DNA from: Acidobacteriota bacterium
GTDB lineage: Bacteria; Acidobacteriota; Thermoanaerobaculia; Multivoradales; SZUA-115
Assembly: GCA_024277255.1 (NCBI GenBank)
Contig: JAJRVQ010000142.1
Coordinates: 1 to 50,701, forward strand
Direction of reading: 5' to 3'
Length of the DNA stretch: 50,701 nt
Below the pieces are notes generated by a model, which had not been told where the DNA came from, did not search any database, and saw only the letters and a program-made list of their open reading frames with translations. The translations under genes and the position numbers were made by a program. Every line of letters begins with the position of its first letter. Position 1 is the first letter of the stretch. This document shows positions 7,521 through 16,740 of the stretch, piece after piece.

Positions 7521-10007
7521 ATGGCAGGATCCAAGAGAGGAAGAGGTCTCTGGCTGCTCCGCGTTCTGTGGTCTTTGCTAGCCATGGCACTGCTGATCGC
7601 GGCGGCTGGCTGGACCTCTCGCACGGTCCAGCGAGCGGGGCGCGAGTTCGACAGCCGAGGGCGAGCGGTCTCGGCGTTGCTCGAACGCATGGCGGCGGCG
7701 TTGGCGGCGCGGGACTTGCCGGTCCTGGAGCGCATCTACGACGAGCCCTTTCGCGGCAAACGTCTCGGTCTCGCCGACCTCAGCCGCGACCGGCAGTGGG
7801 CCTTGCCCGATGGAGTGCAGATCGTTCGCATCCGGCAGGTGCCCCCGGGAATGGCGAGGCCGGAGGTGGCCCTGGCCGAGTGGCGCGACTACCTCGATGG
7901 CTTCGACCGGATCGAGGAGGTGCGGCTGAGTCTCGAACGGCTCGATCGGTGGCGCGAGGTGGAGATGATGGGGATCGTGGCCTTCGAGTTGATCGGCACT
8001 CCCCGCGGCGCGAGCCGGTCGGTCGTCGATCGGGCACGGTTTCGCTTCGCTTTCGAATACTCGGCCCAGGGCGAGCTGGGGCTGCGGCGCTCGTCCACCA
8101 TCGAGGGGGCGCGCACTCTCGCGGCGCGCGCGCAGTTCGAGGAGATCGGCGCGCAGGCCGGTATCGATTTCGTCGGCCGGCCAGCGCAGCCGCCCGCCGA
8201 GGAGGCGCCTTCGCGCTTCACCTTCCCGCGCTTCGCCGCCTCCGGGATCGCCGCCGCGGACTACGACAACGACGGCTTCCACGACCTCTTCATCCCCGAT
8301 GGAGTTCGCTCGCGGCTGCTGCACAACCGCCGCGATGGCACCTTCGAGGAGGTGACGCAAGCCGCCGGCCTGGGGGCGCTGGGCGGGGCGAGTGTCGGCC
8401 TCTTCGCCGACTATGACAACGACGGTCACAAGGATCTCTTCGTCGGCCGTCTCTTCGCGCCCAATCAGCTGTTGCACAATCGAGGGGACGGCACCTTCGA
8501 CGATGTCACCGCCGTCTCGGGTTTCGGGGGTGAGTGCTGCACCACGACGGCATCGTGGGCGGACTATGACTTGGATGGCGACCTCGATCTGTACGTCGGC
8601 CGCTATCTCGATCCCCGGCGGGAGATCCCGTCGCCGCTGGATGCGCGCAACGGCGAGCCCAATCGTCTCTATCGCAACGACGGCGACGGTCGTTTCACCG
8701 AGGTGAGCGAGGAGGCCGGTGTGGCGCTGAGGGGGCTGAGCCTGGGGACCGTCTTCGGCGACTACGACAACGACGGTGACCCCGACCTCTTCGTCGCCAA
8801 CGACTTCGGCCGTTCGACCCTCTACCGCAATCGCGGCGACGGCAGCTTCGCCGACGCCACGGTGGCGACAGGTATCTTGGCCTACGGCCTGGGGACAGGC
8901 GCGACGATGGCCGACTATGACAACGACGGCGATCTCGACCTCCATGTCGCCGGCCGGCGTGGCCGGGCGAACTGGTACGCGGCCAGGCCGATTTATCGTC
9001 TTTTCTGGCTCAACGCGCTGCGCCAAGGCGCTTGGTCCACCTACTGGCCGTTACGGCGGGAGATTCGCCGCCAGGGCGGAGGAGATCTCCTCGCCCTCTT
9101 CCAGGAACGGATGGCCGGCAACGTCCTGCTGCGCAATTCCGCCCATGCGGCTGGTGATGAGGCGAGTCAGGTCGCAACGCAGGCGCGAGAGATTCCGCGC
9201 CGGTTCGACAACGTCTCAGTGGTGGCCCGCGCCGACCCCTTCGGCCGTTCCTGGGGCTGTGTCTTTGCCGACTTCGACAACGATGGCTGGCAAGACCTCT
9301 ACGCCGCCACCGGCTGGATCGATCGCCAGCAGGGCTCGGAGCCGGAGCCGGCTTTCCTGCGCCAACTGGTCAACCATCCCGGGGAACAAGCGCGCGGTGT
9401 GGCGATCGGCCCGGCCTTGACCGACTCGGAACCACTCGCTGCTCTGCCGCAGAGGCGGCCGTGGCAGGGTGGTGTACGCAATCATCACCTGCGCAACATG
9501 GGCGACGGCACCTTTCACCCGATCGGCCGTGCCGCCGGCACCGACCTGGCGCGCAACAGCCGCGGTGTCGCGGTGGCCGATTTCTTCAACCGTGGAGCCC
9601 TCGATATCGCCGTTGCCGCCGCGGGCGACCACCATGCTCTGCTGCGCAACGAGGTGGGTAGGCAAGGCCATTGGCTGGCCGTCGAGTTGACCGGGGCGGC
9701 GGCGAAGCTCCCGCAAGGCAGCAACCGCGACGCCGTGGGTGCGCGGGTCACAGTCCAAGTCGCGGGGCTGAGACAAATGCGCCAGGTCGTCCTCGGTGAC
9801 GGCCATGCGTCGCAGAGTTCCCTGCGTCTTCATTTCGGTCTCGGCGACCGGGAGCGGGTCGAGAAACTCACCGTGTGGTGGCCGCGCTCCGGGCGGAAAC
9901 AGAGCTTCACCGATCTGCCGGTGGACCGCATCGTGGCGATTGAAGAAGGTGTGGAAGCGATCGTCGAACGCCGTTACGGCGAGGTGAATCCGAGCCTCGA
10001 GCGGTGA
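7521..10007 (+). CDS. CRTAC1-like protein: FG-GAP/VCBS propeller with UnbV domain
   Basis: An 828-residue membrane-anchored extracytoplasmic protein. Residues ~14-36 form a hydrophobic N-terminal anchor (LLRVLWSLLAMALLIAAAGW). From ~245 on, calcium-binding FG-GAP/VCBS loops repeat (DYDNDGFHD, DYDNDGHKD, DYDLDGDLD, DYDNDGDPD, DYDNDGDLD, DFDNDGWQD), each followed by a LLHNRxDGTF-like strand, forming a beta-propeller. Residues ~727-805 are an ASPIC/UnbV domain (NRDAVGARVTVQ ... GLGDRERVEKLTVWWP). Such proteins act at the cell surface or periplasm, probably in binding; no enzyme activity is established. The start was placed at the ATG directly before the anchor; an upstream TTG at 7440 is possible. 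The next gene begins 25 bases downstream, suggesting an operon with the cytochrome. Confidence 0.8.
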   Translation: MAGSKRGRGLWLLRVLWSLLAMALLIAAAGWTSRTVQRAGREFDSRGRAVSALLERMAAALAARDLPVLERIYDEPFRGKRLGLADLSRDRQWALPDGVQIVRIRQVPPGMARPEVALAEWRDYLDGFDRIEEVRLSLERLDRWREVEMMGIVAFELIGTPRGASRSVVDRARFRFAFEYSAQGELGLRRSSTIEGARTLAARAQFEEIGAQAGIDFVGRPAQPPAEEAPSRFTFPRFAASGIAAADYDNDGFHDLFIPDGVRSRLLHNRRDGTFEEVTQAAGLGALGGASVGLFADYDNDGHKDLFVGRLFAPNQLLHNRGDGTFDDVTAVSGFGGECCTTTASWADYDLDGDLDLYVGRYLDPRREIPSPLDARNGEPNRLYRNDGDGRFTEVSEEAGVALRGLSLGTVFGDYDNDGDPDLFVANDFGRSTLYRNRGDGSFADATVATGILAYGLGTGATMADYDNDGDLDLHVAGRRGRANWYAARPIYRLFWLNALRQGAWSTYWPLRREIRRQGGGDLLALFQERMAGNVLLRNSAHAAGDEASQVATQAREIPRRFDNVSVVARADPFGRSWGCVFADFDNDGWQDLYAATGWIDRQQGSEPEPAFLRQLVNHPGEQARGVAIGPALTDSEPLAALPQRRPWQGGVRNHHLRNMGDGTFHPIGRAAGTDLARNSRGVAVADFFNRGALDIAVAAAGDHHALLRNEVGRQGHWLAVELTGAAAKLPQGSNRDAVGARVTVQVAGLRQMRQVVLGDGHASQSSLRLHFGLGDRERVEKLTVWWPRSGRKQSFTDLPVDRIVAIEEGVEAIVERRYGEVNPSLER

Positions 10008-10032
10008 CGGCTCCCATGCTAGGCTGCCGCTG

Positions 10033-12942
10033 GTGAGAGGCCTGCCAGCGACGAAAAGTAGGGGTAAGCCGCGGAATCGCCCCATCTACCGCAAGGCCAT
10101 CGGTCCGCGCTTGCACAAGGTGCTCTTCCTTCTGCTGGGGCTGTTCGCTTTGCTGGCGATCAACTCGACCTACCTGGTAGGGGTGTCGCTGCTCGAGTGG
10201 GCGACGGGCGAGACCTACCAGAACTGGTTCTACCTCAACATGTTCATCGTCCACCTGATTCTGGGGGCGCTGATCGTGGTGCCGGTGATCGCCTTCGGCG
10301 TAGCTCACGTGAGAAACACCTACAACCGGCCCAACCGGCGAGCGGTGTGGGTCGGCTACGGCCTCTTTTTGACGGCTCTCCTGCTGCTGGCCAGCGGCAT
10401 TGTCTTGACCCGGATCGAGGGGGTGATCGTGGTCAAGGATCCCCAGGTGCGCTCCATCGCCTACTGGGCTCACGTGGTGGCTCCGTGGGTCGCCGCCTGG
10501 CTGTTTGTACTCCACCGGCTGGCGGGACGGCGAATCCGCTGGAGAATCGGCCTGCGCTGGGCGGCGGTAGCGGCCGTTTTCGGCGCCGTGATGCTGGTCT
10601 GGCAGGCGCAGGACCCGCGGCGGTGGGAGGTGGCGGGACCCTCGTCGGGCGAGCAGTATTTCTTCCCCTCCTTGGCGCGCACGGCGAGCGGCGACTTCAT
10701 TCCCGAGGCGGTGTTGGCCAACGATCAATATTGTCTGAAGTGCCATCAGGATAGCCATGCCGGCTGGTCGGTCAGTGCCCACCGCTTCAGCTCGTTCAAC
10801 AACCCGCCCTACAGCTTCTCGGTGCTGGAGACGCGGCGCAAAGCGCTGGAGCGCGACGGCGATGTGCAGGCTTCGCGTTTCTGCGCCGGTTGTCACGATC
10901 CGGTGGTTTTCTTCGCCGGCAAGTTCGACGATCCCGACTTCGATCCGGTGAACGATCCCTCGGGGCAAGCGGGGATCACCTGTACCTCCTGCCACGCCAT
11001 CACCCACATCAACAGCCTGCGCGGCAACGCCGACTACACCATCGAGGAGCCGGTGCACTACCCGTTCGCCGGCAGCGACAACGCGGCGCTGGCCTGGATC
11101 AACCAGCAATTGATCAAGGCCAAGCCGGAGTTTCACAAGTTGACCTTCCTCAAACCGCTGCACAAGACCCCCGAGTTTTGCGGCAGCTGCCATAAGGTTC
11201 ATCTGCCGAAGGAACTCAACGGCTACAAGTGGTTGCGCGGCCAGAACCACTTCGATAGCTACCACCTGAGCGGCGTTTCCGGTCACGGCGTGGCGAGCTT
11301 CTATTACCCGGAAAAGGCGGAACACGATTGTTCCGGCTGCCACATGCCGGCGGTCGCCTCGCCCGCTCAGCAGTTCTCGGCCCGTCAGCTCGACGACTCG
11401 GGCGAACTCAAGATCCATGATCACCAGTTCCCCAGCGCCAACACCGGTTTGCCCCATCTGCTGGGGATGCCGGCCGAGGTCAACGAGGCCCACCGCGCCT
11501 TCAACGAGGGGGTGATGCGCCTCGACATCTTCGGCATCAAGGAGGGAGGCACGATCAACGGTGCACTGACGGCGCCGTTGCGACCTGAGGTTCCGGCCCT
11601 GGTGGCCGGTCGTCGCTACTTGCTGGAAACGGTCATCCGCACGGTGAAGATGGGCCACCCATTCACCCAGGGAACCGCCGACTCCAACCAGGTCTGGCTC
11701 GACATTCGCGTGCTCGACAACGGTGAGGTGATCGGCAGGAGCGGCGGGCTGGACGCTGACAATCGGGTCGATCCCTGGTCGCACTTCGTCAACGCCTACC
11801 TCCTCGACCGCGACGGCCGGCGGATCGCCCAGCGCAACGCCGAGGATATCTTCATCGCCCTCTACGATCACCAGATTCCGCCGGGCGCCGCCGACTCGGT
11901 GCACTATGTTCTCGACCTGCCGGCCGATCTGCACGGCCCGGTGACGGTCGAAGCGCGCCTCCAGTACCGCAAGTTCGACACCACCTACCTGCGCCGGGTC
12001 TATGGTGAGGAGTTCACCAACGACCTGCCGATCATGACCCTCGCCTCCGATCGGGTGAGCTTTCCGGTTCTGCCGTCCAAGGTCGGCGTGCTCAACCCTC
12101 CCCTGGCGGTGGAACCGTGGGAGCGGTGGAACGACTACGGCATCGGCCTGCTGCGCAAGGGCGGCAAGAGCAAGGGTGAGCTGCGCCAGGCCGAGGAGGC
12201 CTTCATCGAGGTCGAACGGCTGGGTCGCCCCGATGGGCCGCTCAACCTGGCTCGCGTCTACCTGGCGCAGGGCACGGTCCGGGCCCAAGCCATCGAGGCG
12301 CTGGAGCGGGCGGCTAGTTTCGAGCCACCGGCGCCGAGCTGGTCGGTCGCTTGGTTCAGTGGCCTGGTCAACAAACAGAACGGATTTCTCGATCCGGCGA
12401 TCGCCAGCTTCAAGAGCATCGTCGAGGCCGACGACGCGGTCACCCGTGCCGGCGAATTCGATTTCTCTCAGGACTACCGGCTGCTCAACGAGCTGGGCCA
12501 GACCCTCTTCGAGCGGGCCAAGCGCGAGCGCGGTGCGGCGCGCAACGAGCGGCGCCGAGAGCTGCTGCGCGAGGCGCGCGGTTGGTTCGAGCGTACGCTG
12601 GAACTCGATCCGGGAAACGTCACCGCCCACTACAATCTGAGCTTGCTGGGGCGCCAGTTGGGGGATGGCGAGCTGGGGCGCTATCACTTCGAGCTGTATC
12701 AGGCTTACAAGCCGGACGACAACGCGCGCGATCGAGCGGTGGCGGCGGCGCGTGCCGCTGATCCCGCTGCGGACCACGCCGCGGAAGCGATCGTCCTCTA
12801 CGATCTGCACCGCCCGGGCGCTTTCGAACTCGATGGCCCCGGCGAGTTGCGCCGCGCCGCCGCGCTGGAGCTGAAACCGCTCGCGGAACAATCCCACGAG
12901 CCACGCCGCGCTACCACCGCGCCGACCGGAGGGGGAGGATGA
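10033..12942 (+). CDS. Membrane-anchored five-heme cytochrome c with TPR tail
   Basis: A 969-residue protein starting at a GTG. The first ~190 residues contain about five membrane helices with histidines (VHLILGA, AYWAHVVAPW, LHRLAG) that could hold b-type heme. A periplasmic part then carries five CxxCH c-heme sites: CLKCH (234), CAGCH (284), CTSCH (317), CGSCH (383) and CSGCH (433), an arrangement like the cytochrome c554 superfamily. Residues ~500-700 look like beta-rich domains, and the C-terminal ~270 residues are TPR-like. It overlaps the downstream CRTAC1 gene by ATGA and follows another CRTAC1-like gene closely. It probably moves electrons between the membrane and periplasm; the acceptor or substrate is unknown. 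The start is uncertain because no strong ribosome-binding site precedes it. Confidence 0.8.
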   Translation: MRGLPATKSRGKPRNRPIYRKAIGPRLHKVLFLLLGLFALLAINSTYLVGVSLLEWATGETYQNWFYLNMFIVHLILGALIVVPVIAFGVAHVRNTYNRPNRRAVWVGYGLFLTALLLLASGIVLTRIEGVIVVKDPQVRSIAYWAHVVAPWVAAWLFVLHRLAGRRIRWRIGLRWAAVAAVFGAVMLVWQAQDPRRWEVAGPSSGEQYFFPSLARTASGDFIPEAVLANDQYCLKCHQDSHAGWSVSAHRFSSFNNPPYSFSVLETRRKALERDGDVQASRFCAGCHDPVVFFAGKFDDPDFDPVNDPSGQAGITCTSCHAITHINSLRGNADYTIEEPVHYPFAGSDNAALAWINQQLIKAKPEFHKLTFLKPLHKTPEFCGSCHKVHLPKELNGYKWLRGQNHFDSYHLSGVSGHGVASFYYPEKAEHDCSGCHMPAVASPAQQFSARQLDDSGELKIHDHQFPSANTGLPHLLGMPAEVNEAHRAFNEGVMRLDIFGIKEGGTINGALTAPLRPEVPALVAGRRYLLETVIRTVKMGHPFTQGTADSNQVWLDIRVLDNGEVIGRSGGLDADNRVDPWSHFVNAYLLDRDGRRIAQRNAEDIFIALYDHQIPPGAADSVHYVLDLPADLHGPVTVEARLQYRKFDTTYLRRVYGEEFTNDLPIMTLASDRVSFPVLPSKVGVLNPPLAVEPWERWNDYGIGLLRKGGKSKGELRQAEEAFIEVERLGRPDGPLNLARVYLAQGTVRAQAIEALERAASFEPPAPSWSVAWFSGLVNKQNGFLDPAIASFKSIVEADDAVTRAGEFDFSQDYRLLNELGQTLFERAKRERGAARNERRRELLREARGWFERTLELDPGNVTAHYNLSLLGRQLGDGELGRYHFELYQAYKPDDNARDRAVAAARAADPAADHAAEAIVLYDLHRPGAFELDGPGELRRAAALELKPLAEQSHEPRRATTAPTGGGG

Positions 12943-14798
12943 GCGATCCAGGGCAAAGGCCCGCAGAGGAAGGTCTCCTAGAAAGGGAGAATGTCGACGT
13001 TCAGGACGATGCGGTCATCGGTAAGGCGTTTCGCATCTCCCTACTCGGTCTGCTGGCGGTCGGGGCGGTGGTGGCCGCAGCTCTGGCGTGGGCGCGCCGC
13101 CCCGCGGAGCAGCCGCCCGAGCAACAAATCGAGGCGACGGCGCCGCAGCGGGTGGAGCGGCTCGGAGAACCTCCCGCCGTCTTTTTCACCGACATCACCG
13201 CAAAGTCGGGGGTCACCTTCGTCCACGCCAACGGCGGCTACGGCGATCGGCTGTTGCCGGAAACCATGGGTAGCGGTGTGGCCATCTTCGATTTCGACAA
13301 CGACGGGGATCAGGACCTACTTTTCGTCAACGGCAAGGGCTGGGACCACCGGCCGCCATTGCTGCCGGCGCCAACACCGGTCCTCTACGCCAACGATGGC
13401 AGGGGCCGTTTTACCGACGTCACCGCTGAAGTCGGCCTCGACCAGGTGAGCCTCTACGGCACCGGCGTCGCCGTGGCCGACGTCGACGGCGATGGCTGGC
13501 GGGACCTCTACTTCTGCGCGGTGGGTGAGAATCGGCTGCTGTTCTATCGTCAAGGTCGTTTCGTCGATGGCACGGCGCCGGCCGGGGTCGCCGGTGGCGC
13601 GCAGGACTGGAGCACCAGCGCCTCCTTCTTCGACTACGACGGGGACGGCGATCTCGACCTCTTCGTCGCCAACTATGTGGTCTGGTCCAAGGAGATCGAC
13701 TTCGAGCAGGATTTTCGTTTGACCGGAGTGGGCAGGGCCTATGGTCCGCCGCAGAGCTACCGGGGCAGCTATCCGCGGTTATTCAGGAACGAGGGAGAGG
13801 GCCGTTTCACCGATGTTTCCGCGGCGGCGGGAGTCCAGGTGAACAACCCCGCTACGGGTGAGCCGATGGCCAAGGCGCTCGGTCTGGCGCCGGTCGATGT
13901 GGACGGCGACGGTCACATCGATCTGTTGGTCTCCAACGACACGGTGCAGAACTTCTTCTTTCACAACCTCGGCGATGGAAGCTTCGAGGAGGTGGGCGAG
14001 TTCTTCGGCCTGGCCTACGACCGCGACGGTGGAGCCAGCGGAGCGATGGGGGTCGACTCAGGGTTGTACCGCAATGACTCGAACCTCGGTTTTTTGATCG
14101 GCAACTTCGCCAACGAGATGACCTCGATCTACGTCAGCCAGGACGATCCCAGTTTCTACGTCGACGAGGCGATCACCGAAGGCATCGGCGCGCCGAGCCG
14201 GCGCAGCCTCAGCTTCGGTCTCTTCTTCTTCGACTACGACCTCGACGGCCGCCTCGATCTGTTCGAAACCAACGGCCATATCGAAAACGAGATCAATTCG
14301 GTCGATCCCTCGCAGCACTATCGCCAGCCCTCACAGCTGTTCTGGAACGCCGGCGCGGAGCACACCCTGGGTTTTGTCCTGGTGGCGCCGCAGAGCGTGG
14401 GCGATCTCTACCAACCGATCGTCGGACGCGGCGCCGCCTATGGTGACCTCGACGGCGACGGCGATCTCGACCTGGTGGTGACGCAAACGGGGGCTCCCGC
14501 CTTGATCCTGCGCAACGATCAACAGGAGGGCCACCACTGGTTGCGCGTGCAGCTGGCGGGTGAGGCGCCCAACCGCGACGCCATCGGCAGCTGGATCGAG
14601 TTGGAGGCCGGCGGCGTGGTCCAGCGGCGGCAGGTGATGCCGACCAAGAGCTACCTCTCTCAGGCGGAACTGCCGGTCACTTTCGGGCTGGGAGCGGCCG
14701 AGAAGGTCGATTCGCTGGTCGTCACCTGGCCCGACGGGGTGACTCAGCCGGTGACGGTCGATGAGGTCGATCAGAGGATTCTTGTCGACAGGCAGTAG
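12939..14798 (+). CDS. CRTAC1 family protein (FG-GAP repeats plus ASPIC/UnbV)
   Basis: A 619-residue protein with an N-terminal membrane anchor at residues ~31-50 (ISLLGLLAVGAVVAAALAWA), an FTDITAKSGVTFVHANG entry motif typical of CRTAC1 proteins, repeated FG-GAP calcium loops (DFDNDGDQD, DVDGDGWRD, DYDGDGDLD, DVDGDGHID, DYDLDGRLD, DLDGDGDLD) and a C-terminal UnbV domain (NRDAIGSWIELEAGG ... TFGLGAAEKVDSLVVTWPDG). It is translationally coupled to the cytochrome gene by a 4-base overlap, so the two products are probably made in step and may form one periplasmic complex. Confidence 0.85.
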   Translation: MSDPGQRPAEEGLLERENVDVQDDAVIGKAFRISLLGLLAVGAVVAAALAWARRPAEQPPEQQIEATAPQRVERLGEPPAVFFTDITAKSGVTFVHANGGYGDRLLPETMGSGVAIFDFDNDGDQDLLFVNGKGWDHRPPLLPAPTPVLYANDGRGRFTDVTAEVGLDQVSLYGTGVAVADVDGDGWRDLYFCAVGENRLLFYRQGRFVDGTAPAGVAGGAQDWSTSASFFDYDGDGDLDLFVANYVVWSKEIDFEQDFRLTGVGRAYGPPQSYRGSYPRLFRNEGEGRFTDVSAAAGVQVNNPATGEPMAKALGLAPVDVDGDGHIDLLVSNDTVQNFFFHNLGDGSFEEVGEFFGLAYDRDGGASGAMGVDSGLYRNDSNLGFLIGNFANEMTSIYVSQDDPSFYVDEAITEGIGAPSRRSLSFGLFFFDYDLDGRLDLFETNGHIENEINSVDPSQHYRQPSQLFWNAGAEHTLGFVLVAPQSVGDLYQPIVGRGAAYGDLDGDGDLDLVVTQTGAPALILRNDQQEGHHWLRVQLAGEAPNRDAIGSWIELEAGGVVQRRQVMPTKSYLSQAELPVTFGLGAAEKVDSLVVTWPDGVTQPVTVDEVDQRILVDRQ

Positions 14799-14825
14799 CT
14801 CCCCGCCGACGGCTCCTTCAGCCGC

Positions 14826-15773
14826 CTACTCCTCCGGTTCCCCCGTGTCGTCCTCTTCGTCCTCCTCGTCCACTTCCGCCAATTCCTCCAACGCCTCTTC
14901 TGCCGCCTCGCGGACGGAAGGTTGCTCGTCGGCCAGCGCGCGCTCCAGCAGAGTGCGGGCTACGTGTTCATCCGCTTCCGCCAGAGCGTAGATCGCCTCC
15001 TGGCGCAAGCTGGGGCTCGGATCGTCGAGCGCCGTGGCCAGAGCCCATGCCGCGTCCGTGCTGCCGACGTTGCTCAGCGCCTCGATGGCCGCCTCGCGCA
15101 CCCGTTCTTGTGGATCGCTCAGCGCCTGCTCGAGTACGGGCAGGGCGTCGGGATTCTCCAGTTCGCCCAGCGCGTAGACCGCTTTCGCCCGCACCGATTG
15201 CTCCTCGGCGCTCAGTGCGGCGGCGGCCAGTGCATCCAAGGTGCCCTCGAGTTCGCCGCTCTCTTCGACTTGGTCGAGGAGTCGGGCGATCGCTTCGAGC
15301 GTGGTCGGCACGGTCTTGGCGGGGAGCGGTGCTTCGTCGCCCGAGTTGGCGGTGAGAACGGTGGCTTGGCCGCCTTCCTTGGGGAAGACCCAGAGCTGAT
15401 TGGAGGATCCTTCGCTGCCGTCGGCGGTCGTGGCGTCGGTTGGCTCCCGGTAGCGCAGGGCGAAGCTCTGACCTCGCAGCAGCCGTTCCAGCGCCTCTCG
15501 CATGGGCGCCAGCTCGACATCGATGGTGACGCGGGCGTCGAGCGCCCCGTAGACCGTCACCTTCAAGTCGCTCTGGCGCGCGATTTCCTCCAGCAAGTGC
15601 ACCACCGCCACGTCGTCAGCCTGAATGGTGACCGAGCCGGTTTGCACGCGGACGTGGCTACAAACCACCTCCTCGCGAGCCTTGGGGAGCGTGGCCTGGG
15701 AGGGCGGTTGGGCCAGGGTTGGTGTTGCCGCCAAAGCGGCGAGAGCCAGGGTGGCGACGAGAGATCGACGCAT
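14826..15773 (-). CDS. Secreted protein with STN-like domain and HEAT-like repeats
   Basis: A 315-residue protein with a signal peptide (MRRSLVATLALAALAATPTLA). Residues ~40-110 resemble the short secretin/TonB N-terminal domain: a strand (VTIQADDVAVVHLLEEIA) and the pattern VTIDVELAPMREALERLLRG. Residues ~190-300 are HEAT/PBS-lyase-like repeats (ALPVLEQALSDPQERVREAA and similar), followed by an acidic tail (EDEEDDTGEPEE). Both modules bind proteins; no catalytic site is seen. The start was placed at the ATG before the signal peptide rather than at a longer frame. It is convergent with the CRTAC1 gene, 27 bases apart. Confidence 0.7.
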   Translation of the reverse strand: MRRSLVATLALAALAATPTLAQPPSQATLPKAREEVVCSHVRVQTGSVTIQADDVAVVHLLEEIARQSDLKVTVYGALDARVTIDVELAPMREALERLLRGQSFALRYREPTDATTADGSEGSSNQLWVFPKEGGQATVLTANSGDEAPLPAKTVPTTLEAIARLLDQVEESGELEGTLDALAAAALSAEEQSVRAKAVYALGELENPDALPVLEQALSDPQERVREAAIEALSNVGSTDAAWALATALDDPSPSLRQEAIYALAEADEHVARTLLERALADEQPSVREAAEEALEELAEVDEEDEEDDTGEPEE

Positions 15774-16099
15774 CGTTCGCGGTCGCGGCAAGTGGCCAGC
15801 GCAGCGGTGCCCGGGTCGGTCCAGGGTAGGTGGCTGGCGAGGAGGCGAAGTCATGGTGGATGGTCAAGTGTAGCGGAAGCCGGCGAGGCTCGGTTGACAA
15901 GATCCTTCGCCGTTCTCGCTTAAGGGGTTGATAGGGAAGCAGAGGCTCCCCGACGTGCTTTCGCGGAACTTGGCGCGTGCGGCTTTGCTAGGGCCGAGCG
16001 TCGCCGGTCCTTTCCAGTCACAGTTGGGCCGCCGTTTTCGGCGATGAGTCACGCAGGTCCGAGGTGCGCCTAGCCGTGGACAACACTCAGGAGGTATCC
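15774..16099. other. 326-bp divergent intergenic region
   Basis: No gene is supported. A TTGACA occurs on the plus strand at 15894-15899, but the expected -10 is weak. A GGAGG at 16090-16094 serves the gene at 16100. The region must hold the promoters of both divergent genes. Confidence 0.4.
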
Positions 16100-16729
16100 A
16101 TGAGGTTCAGAAATTGCCTTGCCATCCTTGTATTCGCTGCTTCGGCCGCGGTGGCCGCGACCGAACCCGCATTCGAACTCAGCCGCAACCGCATCGAAGC
16201 GTTCGGCCTTCGCGCCGAGGCCGAGGTGGTGCTCATCGGCGTCATCAAGCAAAACCTCGAGTGGATAGGGCGGACGATTCCCGTGGTCGAGTACGGCACC
16301 ACGGACGGTTCCGGCCGGATCTCGTTCGATCTCGAGTCCGGTTCCGGGCGTGCTTCCGCCTGGGCGCTGGTCGACCTGGCGGACGGTGAGGCGCTGATCC
16401 TTTCGCCATACGAGTCCGACGGACGGGACTCCGCTCTCAAGCCCGGTGGACGTGGATTGAAAAGTTCCAGCGAGTCTCTGGTGGTACTGGTGACGAGACC
16501 GGGCGCCGGAGCCTGGTACGGACGGGTGGTCGACGGCGGTGGCTTGGATGCCGATGGAGTCTCCGACGGCACGACGAGCCTTTCTCCCGCCCTTCTACGC
16601 GCACCGTCGCCGCAGCTGGCGCAGGAAGCGCCGAGCGCTCTGGCGGCCGGTGATCTGACCATCGCCATCGACTTTCACACCCTCGAAGTCCAGACGGTAC
16701 GCACCGCTGGCCTCGCCGACAGCCGCTAA
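16100..16729 (+). CDS. Secreted partner of RHS protein, function unknown
   Basis: A 209-residue protein with a signal peptide (MRFRNCLAILVFAASAAVAA) and a probable beta-sandwich body; the phrases GLRAEAEVVLIGVIKQ and DGSGRISFDL alternate strands and turns. I recognise no named family. The start is supported by GGAGG. It ends only 11 bases before the RHS gene start, which uses an AAGGAG overlapping this gene's stop, so the two are almost surely cotranscribed. A role in export, anchoring or capping of the RHS product is plausible but inferred only from position. Confidence 0.65.
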   Translation: MRFRNCLAILVFAASAAVAATEPAFELSRNRIEAFGLRAEAEVVLIGVIKQNLEWIGRTIPVVEYGTTDGSGRISFDLESGSGRASAWALVDLADGEALILSPYESDGRDSALKPGGRGLKSSSESLVVLVTRPGAGAWYGRVVDGGGLDADGVSDGTTSLSPALLRAPSPQLAQEAPSALAAGDLTIAIDFHTLEVQTVRTAGLADSR

Positions 16730-16740
16730 GGAGCTTGATC

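Noticed and set aside
6262..7590. 442-codon open frame on the minus strand
   Set aside because: Antisense to the SDR gene, which has complete family motifs; no signal of a real protein.
7578..9026. 482-codon open frame on the minus strand
   Set aside because: Antisense shadow of the FG-GAP repeats; composition is Val/Glu-rich with no domain.
9907..12897. 996-codon open frame on the minus strand
   Set aside because: It lies fully antisense to the cytochrome gene, whose heme and membrane motifs are clear. Long antisense frames are common at this G+C content.
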